DNA of 64,000 nt from Clostridiales bacterium (GCA_015055965.1 SVHG01000011.1:29518-93517); one strand, 5' to 3'; shown: positions 45,573 through 54,246, numbered from the stretch's first letter. The notes: generated by a model not told the origin, from the letters alone. Made by a program: numbers and translations.

Positions 45573-46265
45573 ATGAGCGTTTTTCAAAGAGAAATAAATT
45601 TAATCGGGGAAGAGAAGTACCAAAAGCTAAAAGGCTCTGCGGTGGCGGTGTTTGGGCTTGGCGGTGTCGGCTCTTACGTGGCGGAAGCCTTGGCGAGGGC
45701 GGGCGTAGGCAAGCTTCTTATTTGTGATAACGATACCGTTGCCTTGCACAATATAAACCGCCAGCTATACGCCCTTCATTCAACGGTTGGTATGCCCAAG
45801 GCGCAGGTTGCCTTTAACCGTCTTAAGGATATCAATCCCGATTTGCAAATAGAGGTAAAGCAAATCTTTTTTAGCGCAGAAACGCTTGGGAATTTTGATT
45901 TAAGTAATTACGACTATATTGCAGACTGTATAGACACGGTAACCTCAAAAATTCTGCTTATTCAGCAGGCTAACGCGCTTGGCGTTAAGGTTATAAGCTG
46001 TATGGGAACGGGTAACAAGCTAAACTGCGATTTTAAGGTTGCAGATATAAAAAAAACCAAGGTTTGCCCGTTAGCAAGGGTTATGCGCCGTGAGCTTTCA
46101 AAGCGAAATATAAATTGCTTAAAGTGCGTTTATTCGGAAGAAAAGCCCATTATAAACGGCGAAACCAACGAACAAAGAAGAATACCTGCAAGTATATCCT
46201 ATGCGCCGTCGGTGGCGGGGCTTATGCTAGCAGGCGAAATAATAAAGGATTTAATTAAGCAGTAG
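45573..46265 (+). CDS. tcdA: tRNA threonylcarbamoyladenosine dehydratase TcdA (ThiF/E1-like)
   Basis: A 230-aa E1-like enzyme that cyclises t6A to ct6A in tRNA. The ATP-binding motif is VFGLGGVGSYVAEALARAG. ICDNDTVALHNINRQLYA holds the conserved Asp and Arg, DCIDTVTSK follows, and a Cys-containing NCLKCVYSEE lies near the C-terminus. The length and C-terminus fit TcdA better than ThiF or MoeB. It overlaps no gene and follows recF closely. Confidence 0.88.
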   Translation: MSVFQREINLIGEEKYQKLKGSAVAVFGLGGVGSYVAEALARAGVGKLLICDNDTVALHNINRQLYALHSTVGMPKAQVAFNRLKDINPDLQIEVKQIFFSAETLGNFDLSNYDYIADCIDTVTSKILLIQQANALGVKVISCMGTGNKLNCDFKVADIKKTKVCPLARVMRRELSKRNINCLKCVYSEEKPIINGETNEQRRIPASISYAPSVAGLMLAGEIIKDLIKQ

Positions 46266-46308
46266 CAAATAAATAGCCTACAATAAATCAACCTTAAAGG
46301 AGAAAATT

Positions 46309-46959
46309 ATGGAAATTAGAAGATTAGATGCAACCCCATATTTAGCAGAAGGGGAGATAGTTCAATATAAAACGAGCGCAAAGCAAAGCCGTTTTAAAGT
46401 GATTCAGCTGGTATTATGCTGGTTAATCGCGCTAGTTGCCGTTGCGGGCGATTGCTTTTTGCTTTCTATGACGTATGCACTAAACGAACAGCTTACAAAC
46501 GTAAATACCTTTTTAATGCCACTTGAAATATGCTTAATCGTGGTGCACCTAATACCCTTTGGCTTTTGGGCTGGTAACGTTTTTGCATCCTCAAAGGATA
46601 AGGGCGGTAAGTGGTATGCGCTTACTAATCGCAGAATAATAATCGTTCAAGGCAATAAGCCGGTTAACGTAACCTACGTAAATATTAGCGAAATATCATC
46701 CTTTAGGGTTGGCAGAAGCTCCTTAATGCTTTTACTTGGCGAAGAGCTTTTCACCTTAAGCGGTATTGCAAATCCCCAAGAAATGGGCGATAAGCTTATG
46801 GAAATATTTGGCGACGCTAAGGTGGATGAAGGTGTTAAGCCCACCGCCAAAGCGCACGCCGTAGAGGCGGTTGAAGAATCTGCCGTAGAAGAGCCTGCCG
46901 GCGAGCCCGAGGTGGTTATTGCAGAGGTTTGCGTTAAAGCTGAAGAAGAATCTAACTAA
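46309..46959 (+). CDS. PH-domain-like (bPH) membrane protein
   Basis: A 216-aa protein with two membrane segments at about residues 27-52 and 62-85. A bacterial PH-like domain follows (WYALTNRRIIIVQG; VNISEISSFRVGRSS; GEELFTLSGI). The acidic tail is rich in Glu, Ala and Val. RBS AAGGAG. It lies in line with recF-tcdA and the next gene. Function unknown. Confidence 0.65.
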   Translation: MEIRRLDATPYLAEGEIVQYKTSAKQSRFKVIQLVLCWLIALVAVAGDCFLLSMTYALNEQLTNVNTFLMPLEICLIVVHLIPFGFWAGNVFASSKDKGGKWYALTNRRIIIVQGNKPVNVTYVNISEISSFRVGRSSLMLLLGEELFTLSGIANPQEMGDKLMEIFGDAKVDEGVKPTAKAHAVEAVEESAVEEPAGEPEVVIAEVCVKAEEESN

Positions 46960-46980
46960 CAAAAAAATAGGAGAATTAAA

Positions 46981-47646
46981 ATGAGCGAAATAAAGGAACA
47001 AAAAACGAACGAATTAAAATTTTACCCAGACTTACAGTTTAACAGGGCAAACCGCAGTAAATTTTTCACGCTAATAATACTTTTAATTGCGTGCATGGGC
47101 TTGGTAATAGGTCTAATGGTAAGCATAAAGCAATATATGTTTGCCTTAACCTTTGGTATGGTGCTTTTAATTACTCTATTTTTAATACCCTCAGCAATAA
47201 AGGCGCACCCCGTAAAATCCGGCGTTCCCGTAATTACCGTAAGGGGTAAGGAGGTAGAGGTTCAGGGTTTAACCTACCGCGCGCAGGATATAGAACACCT
47301 TTCAGTAACCGTTCTATTAAACCCCGTTAGCAAGCTAGATAGCGAAAATAGGGAATACGTTAAGCAAATGGCCTCCAAGCAACCCGAAGATATTATGACC
47401 GGTAACGTAGATATCCGCTTAAAAAAGGGTATTGCTAAAAAGAGCCAAAGCGTTATTTATAGCACGGTAGAAGACTGCTTGGGCGCTTGCTCTGCAATAC
47501 TTGGCGCAGGCGTAAAGCATTACACCGTTGTTTTTAACCTTAAAAAAATAAACGAAAAGGCGCAGTTTGGCATTAATAAAACGGAAGCCAAAAAGCCCAC
47601 CTTATCAGACGTTCCCGAAAAGGATAGAAGAAAACAACTTATTTAG
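46981..47646 (+). CDS. Hypothetical two-TM membrane protein
   Basis: A 221-aa protein not recognised as a named family. Two membrane segments at about residues 25-45 and 50-72 are followed by a soluble beta-rich region (VPVITVRGKEVEVQGLTYRA). It is 21 nt after the PH-domain gene and shares the membrane-hairpin-plus-soluble-domain layout, so the two may act together. RBS AGGAG. It ends where mini-hairpin array H4 begins. Confidence 0.6.
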   Translation: MSEIKEQKTNELKFYPDLQFNRANRSKFFTLIILLIACMGLVIGLMVSIKQYMFALTFGMVLLITLFLIPSAIKAHPVKSGVPVITVRGKEVEVQGLTYRAQDIEHLSVTVLLNPVSKLDSENREYVKQMASKQPEDIMTGNVDIRLKKGIAKKSQSVIYSTVEDCLGACSAILGAGVKHYTVVFNLKKINEKAQFGINKTEAKKPTLSDVPEKDRRKQLI

Positions 47647-47647
47647 T

Positions 47648-47928
47648 GTAAGCCGTTGGATTAGGTAATGATATTGCTAACTCAAATGATGTTTGAGCGT
47701 TGCTCAAATGATGCTTTGCTTCACGCAAAATGATGTTCGCCCCGAGCGAATTAAGGGATGACTCGTATTATATACACACCTCGTGGTGTGATGACATACA
47801 GTCTGTGACTGATTACGTGCGTTTACCACGTAAACGATTACGTGCGCTTGTTTTACAAGTGATGATATACAACCTAACGGTTGATGATATACACTCACTT
47901 TGTGAGTGATTTCCGCTGGAGCGGAAAA
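47648..47928 (+). repeat. Tandem mini-hairpin array H4 (leader of LRR lipoprotein 3)
   Basis: About ten hairpins in 280 nt. They include TTTGAGC/GCTCAAA, TTTTGC-type, TTCGC/GCGAA, CACACC/GGTGTG, CAGTC/GACTG, CGTTTAC/GTAAACG, CTTGT/ACAAG, CAACC/GGTTG, CACTCAC/GTGAGTG and TTTCCGCT/AGCGGAAA. Linkers are TGATG, ATGACATA, ATTACGTG and ATGATATA. The last hairpin touches AGGAG of the next gene. Confidence 0.8.
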
Positions 47929-47939
47929 GGAGAAAAATA

Positions 47940-49055
47940 ATGAAAAAGACGTTTTTACTTAAGGTTTTAGCTTTAATATTTGCTTTATGTTTTTTAACTT
48001 GTGCGTTTTCTGCTTGTAAAGAAGATAACACACCTGACTGCGAAGCGCTTACCCATGAATTTAACAATAACGTTTGTGAAAAGTGTGGATTAGAGGTAAC
48101 CTCTAACGAATATTTTGAATTTACTTTATTAGATGATAACACTTACGCAATTAAGCCAAAAGATGTAAAAAACTTACCGCAAGACGTGATTATTCCGCCT
48201 GTTTATAATGGGAAAGCGGTTACTAAAATTGATGATGGTGCATTTAGTTCTAGCAATTTAAATTCATTAAAAATTACAGAGGGGATAACTGAAATTGGGC
48301 AAGCAGCCTTTGTTTTGGCGAAAATTAAATCACTAGAACTTCCTCAAAGCATCCAAATCGTTGGTTATTTGGCTTTTTTTAGTGAAAGCATTCCGTATAC
48401 AGAAAAAGATGGGTTAAAATATTATGGTAATAAAAAAAACCCATATCTTTATTTAATCGGCACGACTTCAGGCGATATTATTGAGGCAAAAATACATCGC
48501 AACTGCAAAATAATTGGAGATAACGCTTTTCCGCACTGTGACGAATTAATTTCTGTTAGATTTCCCAAAGGCATTACAAATATAGGATCAAGAGCTTTTT
48601 ATATGTGTGGTAATCTTGCTTCAGAAATAGAAATCCCAAATTGTATTATTATAGAAGAATATGCTTTTTACGGTTGCGGTTCAATTCCTTCGGTTGAATT
48701 AGGTGAAGGGCTTACTTCTATAGGTGGATATGCGTTTGCTAATTGTTTAAAATTAACCTCAATAGAAATTCCAGATACGGTTACAGAGCTTGAAAATGCT
48801 GTGTTTAGCCAGTGTCAGAATCTTGTTTCCGTAAAACTATCTAAAAATTTAAATAGTATTCCTCGTAGTACATTTGCAGGTTGTTATTCGCTAAAATCAA
48901 TAGTAATATCAAAAGAGGTGCAAACGGTTTTAAGTGGGGCTTTTGACGGATGTTCTTCGTTGACTATTTATTGTGAATCAAAAACTCAACCGGAAGATTG
49001 GGCTGAAGATTGGAATCCAGATAACAGACCTGTTGTTTGGGGCTATGAGTCATAA
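47940..49055 (+). CDS. BspA-type leucine-rich-repeat lipoprotein 3
   Basis: 371 aa, the shortest of the set. The signal peptide MKKTFLLKVLALIFALC leads to C26 (FSAC). Only one short Cys pair (NVCEKCGLE) precedes the repeats. LRR_5 repeats run from about residue 85 to 345 (for example GCGSIPSVELGEGLTSIGGY), and the cap YCESKTQPEDWAEDW...VVWGY closes it. It shares signal and leader array with the following gene. Predicted surface adhesin-like protein; ligand unknown. Confidence 0.83.
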   Translation: MKKTFLLKVLALIFALCFLTCAFSACKEDNTPDCEALTHEFNNNVCEKCGLEVTSNEYFEFTLLDDNTYAIKPKDVKNLPQDVIIPPVYNGKAVTKIDDGAFSSSNLNSLKITEGITEIGQAAFVLAKIKSLELPQSIQIVGYLAFFSESIPYTEKDGLKYYGNKKNPYLYLIGTTSGDIIEAKIHRNCKIIGDNAFPHCDELISVRFPKGITNIGSRAFYMCGNLASEIEIPNCIIIEEYAFYGCGSIPSVELGEGLTSIGGYAFANCLKLTSIEIPDTVTELENAVFSQCQNLVSVKLSKNLNSIPRSTFAGCYSLKSIVISKEVQTVLSGAFDGCSSLTIYCESKTQPEDWAEDWNPDNRPVVWGYES

Positions 49056-49221
49056 GCTGTTGGCGTTGCAATGAATTGCAAACTTTTGGTTTGCGTGAAT
49101 TGAAGATTTTTATCTTTATGAATTGCCTTTCGGCATGAATTGCACCCTTGGTGCATTGTATACAACTTTGCGGTTGATGATATGCACTCACTTTGTGAGT
49201 GATTTCCGCTAGAAGCGGAAA
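49056..49221 (+). repeat. Tandem mini-hairpin array H5 (leader of LRR lipoprotein 4)
   Basis: About seven hairpins: CAAAC/GTTTG, AAGAT/ATCTT, TGCC/GGCA, TGCACC/GGTGCA, CAAC/GTTG, CACTCAC/GTGAGTG and TTTCCGCT/AGCGGAAA. The first four are joined by TGAATTG linkers, the later ones by TGTATA or ATGATATG. It begins at the preceding stop codon. Confidence 0.8.
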
Positions 49222-49236
49222 AAGGAGAAAAAAACT

Positions 49237-51705
49237 ATGAAAAAGACGTTTTTACTTAAAGTTTTAGCTTTAATATTTGCTTTATGCAGTGCAACTTGCA
49301 TATTTACGGCTTGTAAAGATGACGGCGGGTCTTCTGAAGTAAATGGAGAATGCGCTCATGATTGGAAAGAAGCCACCTGTTTATCTGCAAAAACCTGTAA
49401 GTATTGCGGTGAAATAAAAGGTGATGCAAATTGGCACGATTTTAAAAATAACGGCGTTTGTAGGGATTGCGGAAGAATTAAAACTGATGAGTCCTTATTT
49501 GAGTACGTTGAATTAGAAGATGGCACTTACGGAATAAGGAGGATGAATAATAATACCCTTTATGGTGACGTTACTTTACCGGATAAGTATAATGGAAAGC
49601 GCGTTACAGAAGTTCTTGGCGGTGCCTTTTCTTTGTGCGGTTTCACCAGTATTCAAATTCCGCCAACCGTTAAAGCTATTAGGGGGAACGCTTTTTATAG
49701 AACAATGGTTAGCACTATAGAAATAGCAGACGGTGTTGAAAAAATAGAACAGCTTACCAGTTTTGAAAACGAGTATATTAAAAGTCTTAGGCTTCCTGCG
49801 AACTTAACTGAGTTAGAGGGGGCTATCTGTCGTTTATCTGGATTAGAAAGTATAGATATCCCAGTTAGATTGGCTTCTATAAGCGAATGGGATCTTCAGT
49901 ACTGTTATAAACTTAAAGAGATTAACGTTCCCAAAGGAAATAAGCATTTTATTAGTAAAGATGACGTTTTATACTCTAAAGATGAAAAAACTTTAGTAAG
50001 ATATCCTTACGGAAAAGAGGATGAAAGCTTTACTTTACCAAATAGCGTAGAAGTAATAGAAAACTATGCGTTTTGTAACAATCAGCAATTACAAGAAGTA
50101 AAAATTAGGGCAGGAAGTTGCTTAAAAGTAATAAAAAAAGGTGCTTTTAATAGATGCTATAATTTAAAGGAAATAACTCTTCACAACGACTTGGAAGAAA
50201 TTCAAGAAAGAGTTTTTGCAGACTGTGTTAATCTTGAAGAAATAACAATTCCTCAAAGCGTTAAAAATATGGGAGCTAACGTATTTTACAACTGTTCCGT
50301 GCTTGTTATATACTGCGAGGCGGAAAGTAAGCCCCAAAATTGGGATGAGAATTGGAACGTAGATAATTGCAACGTTATTTGGAACTGTAAGAAAAATGAT
50401 CAAGCAGAGGATGGAAGGTTTTACGTTACGGAAGACGGGCTTCGTTATGCCATAAAGGATGGCTTTGCTAGTGTATGTGAGCAAATAACCGAGGTAGAAG
50501 AGGTGCATATTGCTTCTAGTATAGAGTATAAAGGTAAAGCTTACACCGTAACCGCAATAGAAAAAAATGTATTTCGTTATGATGATACGTTAACCTCGGT
50601 AACTATCCCTGCAACGGTAAAAATGATTGGGGAACAGGCTTTTGAAGATTGCTCAAAATTAACTTCTGTAAACTTTGAAGAAGGCTGTGAGGATATGACT
50701 ATTGGTGTAAGAGCATTTTCTGATTGCAAGGCATTAACCACTATTACCTTGCCGGAAGGTGTAACCACAATTTGTGAAGAGGCGTTTGCTTACTGCAATT
50801 ATTTAAAATATATCAGCATACCAAATAGCTTAACGGCTATAGAAAACAAAGCGTTTTATTTATGCCACAACATTAATTACAACTTAAATGCGGGCTTGCG
50901 TTATTTGGGTAACGAAAATAACAAATTCATGTGCTTAATGAAGGTTTATAGCACCGATACTACCGCTGCGAATATTCACACTAGCTGCAGGTTTATTATG
51001 CCAGACGTGTTTGAATCGAATAGTTGGGAAGTAAAAAGTGCAACTATTCCAGAAAGCGTAGTTTATATTGGCGAAGCTGCTTTTAGTTTTGCTTCTAGCT
51101 TAGAAAGTATTGAGGTGGCTGAAGGTAACCCATATTACAGTTCTAGTGACGGTATTTTGTTCAATAAAGATAAAAGTGAAATAATATGCTATCCAAGGGG
51201 TAAAACGGGTACCAGATACGTTATTCCCAAGGGGGTAACGCGTATTGGCAAAAAAGCCTTTTACCACAACCAAAATCTTGATAGAATAACTATATCTGGG
51301 GATGTTCGCGTAATTGATGACGATGCGTTTAATTATTGCAACAATCTTAGCAACGTAACAATGAAAGAAGGTGTAACTTATATTGGCAACCGCGCGTTTG
51401 ATAACTGTTCCAGAATTACAACTCTTAATCTTCCTCTTAGTTTAACATACATTGGGGATGAAGCTTTCGCTACCTGTTACAATGTTAAAAAAATCGTAAT
51501 TTCTAAGAACGTAACCTACGTTGGCGCTGGCGCTTTTGATGATTGCAGAGTGCTGTTTATTTATTGCGAGGCGGAAAGTAAACCCCAATCTTGGAATAAT
51601 AGTTGGAATACAAAAGGATGCCCTGTTTATTGGTATAGAGAAAATCAACCCACTGAATCCGGTCTTTACTGGCATTACGTAGATGGTGAAGTAGTTAGTT
51701 GGTAA
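49237..51705 (+). CDS. BspA-type leucine-rich-repeat lipoprotein 4 (double LRR)
   Basis: 822 aa. The signal peptide is nearly the same as in LRR 3 (MKKTFLLKVLALIFALC, C26). A Cys/His-rich region (CAHDWKEATCLSAKTCKYCG) is followed by LRR_5 block 1 (about 100-355) ending in the cap YCEAESKPQNWDENWN. A second N-domain-like stretch and LRR block 2 (about 430-780) end in a second cap, YCEAESKPQSWNNSWN. The internal cap shows two LRR proteins fused head to tail. It also carries 'KDEKTLVRYPYGK'-type extended repeats. Surface-exposed; function unknown. Confidence 0.84.
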   Translation: MKKTFLLKVLALIFALCSATCIFTACKDDGGSSEVNGECAHDWKEATCLSAKTCKYCGEIKGDANWHDFKNNGVCRDCGRIKTDESLFEYVELEDGTYGIRRMNNNTLYGDVTLPDKYNGKRVTEVLGGAFSLCGFTSIQIPPTVKAIRGNAFYRTMVSTIEIADGVEKIEQLTSFENEYIKSLRLPANLTELEGAICRLSGLESIDIPVRLASISEWDLQYCYKLKEINVPKGNKHFISKDDVLYSKDEKTLVRYPYGKEDESFTLPNSVEVIENYAFCNNQQLQEVKIRAGSCLKVIKKGAFNRCYNLKEITLHNDLEEIQERVFADCVNLEEITIPQSVKNMGANVFYNCSVLVIYCEAESKPQNWDENWNVDNCNVIWNCKKNDQAEDGRFYVTEDGLRYAIKDGFASVCEQITEVEEVHIASSIEYKGKAYTVTAIEKNVFRYDDTLTSVTIPATVKMIGEQAFEDCSKLTSVNFEEGCEDMTIGVRAFSDCKALTTITLPEGVTTICEEAFAYCNYLKYISIPNSLTAIENKAFYLCHNINYNLNAGLRYLGNENNKFMCLMKVYSTDTTAANIHTSCRFIMPDVFESNSWEVKSATIPESVVYIGEAAFSFASSLESIEVAEGNPYYSSSDGILFNKDKSEIICYPRGKTGTRYVIPKGVTRIGKKAFYHNQNLDRITISGDVRVIDDDAFNYCNNLSNVTMKEGVTYIGNRAFDNCSRITTLNLPLSLTYIGDEAFATCYNVKKIVISKNVTYVGAGAFDDCRVLFIYCEAESKPQSWNNSWNTKGCPVYWYRENQPTESGLYWHYVDGEVVSW

Positions 51706-51711
51706 ACGAAT

Positions 51712-51841
51712 ACAAGCCGTTGGCGTGATAATATACAAGGCATAAAGCCTTGATGATATGCAACCTTGCGGTTGATGATATGCAAAACTGCGTTTTGATG
51801 ATATGCACTCACTCTGTGAGTGATTTCCGCTGACGCGGAAA
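51712..51841 (+). repeat. Tandem mini-hairpin array H6 (leader of the phosphoesterase gene)
   Basis: Five clear hairpins, CAAGGC/GCCTTG, CAACC/GGTTG, CAAAAC/GTTTTG, CACTCAC/GTGAGTG and TTTCCGC/GCGGAAA. The first four are each followed by ATGATATG or A. The last hairpin runs directly into AGGAGG. Confidence 0.85.
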
Positions 51842-51857
51842 AGGAGGTAACCGAAAA

Positions 51858-52556
51858 ATGAATATTTTTGCTATAAGTGACTTGCATATGTCGGTTGCTA
51901 ATCCCAAGCCGATGGATATATTCGGCTTAAAATGGGCTAATTATCTTGATAAAATCAAGGAAGATTGGCTTCAAAAGGTAACGGAGGAAGACGTGGTTTT
52001 AATTTCCGGCGATATAAGCTGGGCTATGACCACCTCTGATGCTATTAAGGATTTTGAATATTTTAAACAGCTACCGGGCAAAAAGGTCTTTATTCGAGGT
52101 AACCACGATTATTGGTGGAAGAGTATTACTCGCCTTCGCGAAACCGTGCCGGAAAACTGTTATTTACTTCAAAACGACGCTATAAAGCTTGGTAACGTGG
52201 TAATATGCGGTTCAAGGGCTTGGTTAACGCCCGGTTCGCCTGATTTTTCTAAGGCAGATGAAAAGATTTACCTTCGCGAAATAGAGCGTTTAAGAATGGC
52301 TTTTTATAGGGCTAAAGACCTTCGTGAAGAAGGTGATAAGCTTATTTGTATGGTGCATTTCCCCCCCTTTAACGTGCGCAGGGAAGATAACGAAATTGTT
52401 AATATGATTAATGAAAACGCCGTTAATGCGGTTGTTTACGGGCATCTTCACGGCAAGGAATCGCGCGCAGATAAGCTACTTATCAAAAACGGCATACCTT
52501 ACTACTTAACCTCTTGCGATTTGGTTGATAACAAGCTTGTTAAAATAGAAATATAA
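51858..52556 (+). CDS. Calcineurin-like metallophosphoesterase
   Basis: A 232-aa cytoplasmic phosphoesterase with the dinuclear-metal motifs in order: ISDLHMS (D-x-H), LISGDISWAM (GD), FIRGNHDYWW (GNHD), MVHFPPF and YGHLHG (GH-x-H). It corresponds to a Firmicute group of stand-alone predicted phosphohydrolases; the substrate is not evident. RBS AGGAGG follows the last hairpin of array H6. Confidence 0.9.
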   Translation: MNIFAISDLHMSVANPKPMDIFGLKWANYLDKIKEDWLQKVTEEDVVLISGDISWAMTTSDAIKDFEYFKQLPGKKVFIRGNHDYWWKSITRLRETVPENCYLLQNDAIKLGNVVICGSRAWLTPGSPDFSKADEKIYLREIERLRMAFYRAKDLREEGDKLICMVHFPPFNVRREDNEIVNMINENAVNAVVYGHLHGKESRADKLLIKNGIPYYLTSCDLVDNKLVKIEI

Positions 52557-52590
52557 TTGCACACTATTCAAGTGATTTGCTTACGCAAAA

Positions 52591-52673
52591 GAGATTCTAT
52601 CGTTTTCTTGTGAAAACTCCAGAATGACGGGTATTTGTCACTTATGAACGAGCAAAGCGAAGTGATAGAGTCT
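52591..52673. repeat. Pair of TCTGGA/GATAGA elements
   Basis: GAGATTCTATC with a GTTTTC-TTGT-GAAAAC centre and CCAGAATGAC (52591-52628), then a second, more degenerate unit (52637-52673) ending GATAGAGTCT. This is the reverse order of the pair at 10028. Confidence 0.65.
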
Positions 52674-52678
52674 TAGAT

Positions 52679-52851
52679 ACACGCCAAGGCATGATTACAT
52701 ACAACTTTGCGGTTGATGATATACAAAACTGCGTTTTGATGATATGCATTTGCAAGCAAGTGATGATATACAAGGCATAAAGCCTTGATGATATGCAACT
52801 TTGTGGTTGATTATATACACGCTGACGCGTGATTTCCGCTAGAAGCGGAAA
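52679..52851 (+). repeat. Tandem mini-hairpin array H7 (leader of the PTS EIIC gene)
   Basis: About seven hairpins: CAAC/GTTG, CAAAAC/GTTTTG, CATTTG/CAAGTG, CAAGGC/GCCTTG, CAAC/GTTG, CACGC/GCGTG and TTTCCGCT/AGCGGAAA. Linkers are ATGATATA, ATGATATG and ATTATATA. It shares individual hairpins with H6 in a different order. Confidence 0.8.
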
Positions 52852-52867
52852 AAGGAGAAGATATATT

Positions 52868-53995
52868 ATGGAAAAAAAGTCTTCATACTCTTTTTTGGAA
52901 AGAGTAAAACAAATTTGTACTAGATGGTTTATTGATGCCTTTTCGGGCATGGCTCAAGGGCTTTTCGTAACCCTTATTGCGGGCACGATAATTAAAACCA
53001 TTGGTTCTTACCTTATAGGTGAAGATACAGTTGTGGGTGCGTTTTTAGCTCTTATCGGCGGTATAGCTTCCGTTGTAACCGGCTTTGGTATAGGCGTTGG
53101 TATGGCTAACGCGCTTAAAGGCGATAAGCTCGTTGTTTATTCGGCGGGCGTTGCCGGCTTTATCGGCGCTTATGCAGATAAACTTTTAGGCGGGGCAGGG
53201 TTAGTAGAGCTTTCTGCCGTTTGGGGCAAGGGCTTACCCGGTAACCCCATTAGCGCTTACGTGTGCGCGCTATTAGCAATAGAAATTGCGCGTTTTGTTT
53301 CCGGCAAAACAAAATTAGATATACTTTTAGTTCCCTTAACCTGCGTAGCCTGCGCAATCGCCGGCATTTACGTTTCATATCCCTTTATTTGGCTTATTGG
53401 CGTAATTGGCGAAGGTATAAGAATTGCAACTACTGCAACCCCTATAATAATGGGTATAGTTATTGCGGTAGTTATGGGTATGCTTTTAACCCTACCAACC
53501 TCTTCGGCTGCTATTTGGGTAACCATTGTTACCTCTTTTGGGCAGGACGTACCGGATGCGGTTTTAATTGCAGGTGGTGCTGCCGTAGTTGGTTGCGCAA
53601 GTCACATGGTTGGCTTTGCGGTTATGAGCTTTAGGGAAAACGGCTTTAGCGGGCTTATTTCCCAAGGTCTTGGAACAAGCATGCTACAAATCCCCAACGT
53701 TATGAAAAAGCCCATTTTATTTATTCCGCCCGTTATTTCAAGTATAATAACCGGCCCGCTTGCAACAAAGGTATTCCAGCTTCGCTGTAACGCCTCAGGT
53801 GGCGGTATGGGTACTAGTGGCTTGGTTGGCGTATTCGGCGTTATAGATGCTTCCGCCGGTAAAATAGAAAGCTGGGTTTTATGGCTTGGCATAGCTCTTT
53901 TAATGTTTATTCTTCCCGCCGTTATTTGCTTTTTTGTAAGCGAATTTATGCGTAAAAAAGGGTGGATTAAGGAAGGCGACTTAAAACTAAAATAA
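52868..53995 (+). CDS. PTS EIIC_2 / PfoR-family membrane protein
   Basis: 375 aa with about eight to ten membrane segments. It matches the PTS_EIIC_2 family that includes PfoR, once proposed as a perfringolysin regulator and now viewed as a transporter-like protein without EIIA or EIIB partners. Gly-rich motifs such as GFGIGVGMANAL and the C-terminal SGGGMGTSGLVGVFG are typical. The start ATG 52868 follows AAGGAG; a frame 13 codons longer runs into the hairpin array. The stop codon lies inside an AATAAG element. Substrate unknown. Confidence 0.82.
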   Translation: MEKKSSYSFLERVKQICTRWFIDAFSGMAQGLFVTLIAGTIIKTIGSYLIGEDTVVGAFLALIGGIASVVTGFGIGVGMANALKGDKLVVYSAGVAGFIGAYADKLLGGAGLVELSAVWGKGLPGNPISAYVCALLAIEIARFVSGKTKLDILLVPLTCVACAIAGIYVSYPFIWLIGVIGEGIRIATTATPIIMGIVIAVVMGMLLTLPTSSAAIWVTIVTSFGQDVPDAVLIAGGAAVVGCASHMVGFAVMSFRENGFSGLISQGLGTSMLQIPNVMKKPILFIPPVISSIITGPLATKVFQLRCNASGGGMGTSGLVGVFGVIDASAGKIESWVLWLGIALLMFILPAVICFFVSEFMRKKGWIKEGDLKLK

Positions 53996-54243
53996 GCCCT
54001 ATATACTTCGCATTTGTCACAAAAACTCCGTTTTTACGTCGGTTACGTACGCCAAGTACGCGCTCTCGTAAAATACTCGTTGTTTGTGCCAACTGCTCGC
54101 ATCTAGTGCTTATTTACAATAATAATCCCTATTACTTTGCAATAGTTCGTTCTTTTAACTTTGCCCACATTCCTGCGACCAACAAGGTCGCTCCCTGCGG
54201 TCAAAGTTAAAACGCCTCGTCTTGCTCGCATCTAAGGCTTATT
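53991..54243 (+). repeat. Two tandem AATAAG/CTTATT elements after the PTS gene
   Basis: Unit 1 at 53991-54114 contains the PTS stop codon and a central GTTACGTACGCCAAGTACGC palindrome. Unit 2 at 54118-54243 carries nested stems TTTTAACTTTG/CAAAGTTAAAA and GCGACC/GGTCGC. The CTTATT-TAC-AATAA junction separates them and also unit 2 from the next element. Confidence 0.8.
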
Positions 54244-54246
54244 TAC

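Noticed and set aside
47648..47928. CRISPR array, because of regularly spaced short repeats with variable inserts
   Set aside because: The repeated linkers are only 5-9 nt, the 'spacers' are self-complementary and recur between arrays, and no cas genes are present.
49060..49191. Small minus-strand ORFs across the hairpin arrays (for example near 47.7, 49.1, 51.7 and 52.8 kb)
   Set aside because: They merely read through the repeats; unit lengths vary and break any common frame, and they lack ribosome-binding sites.
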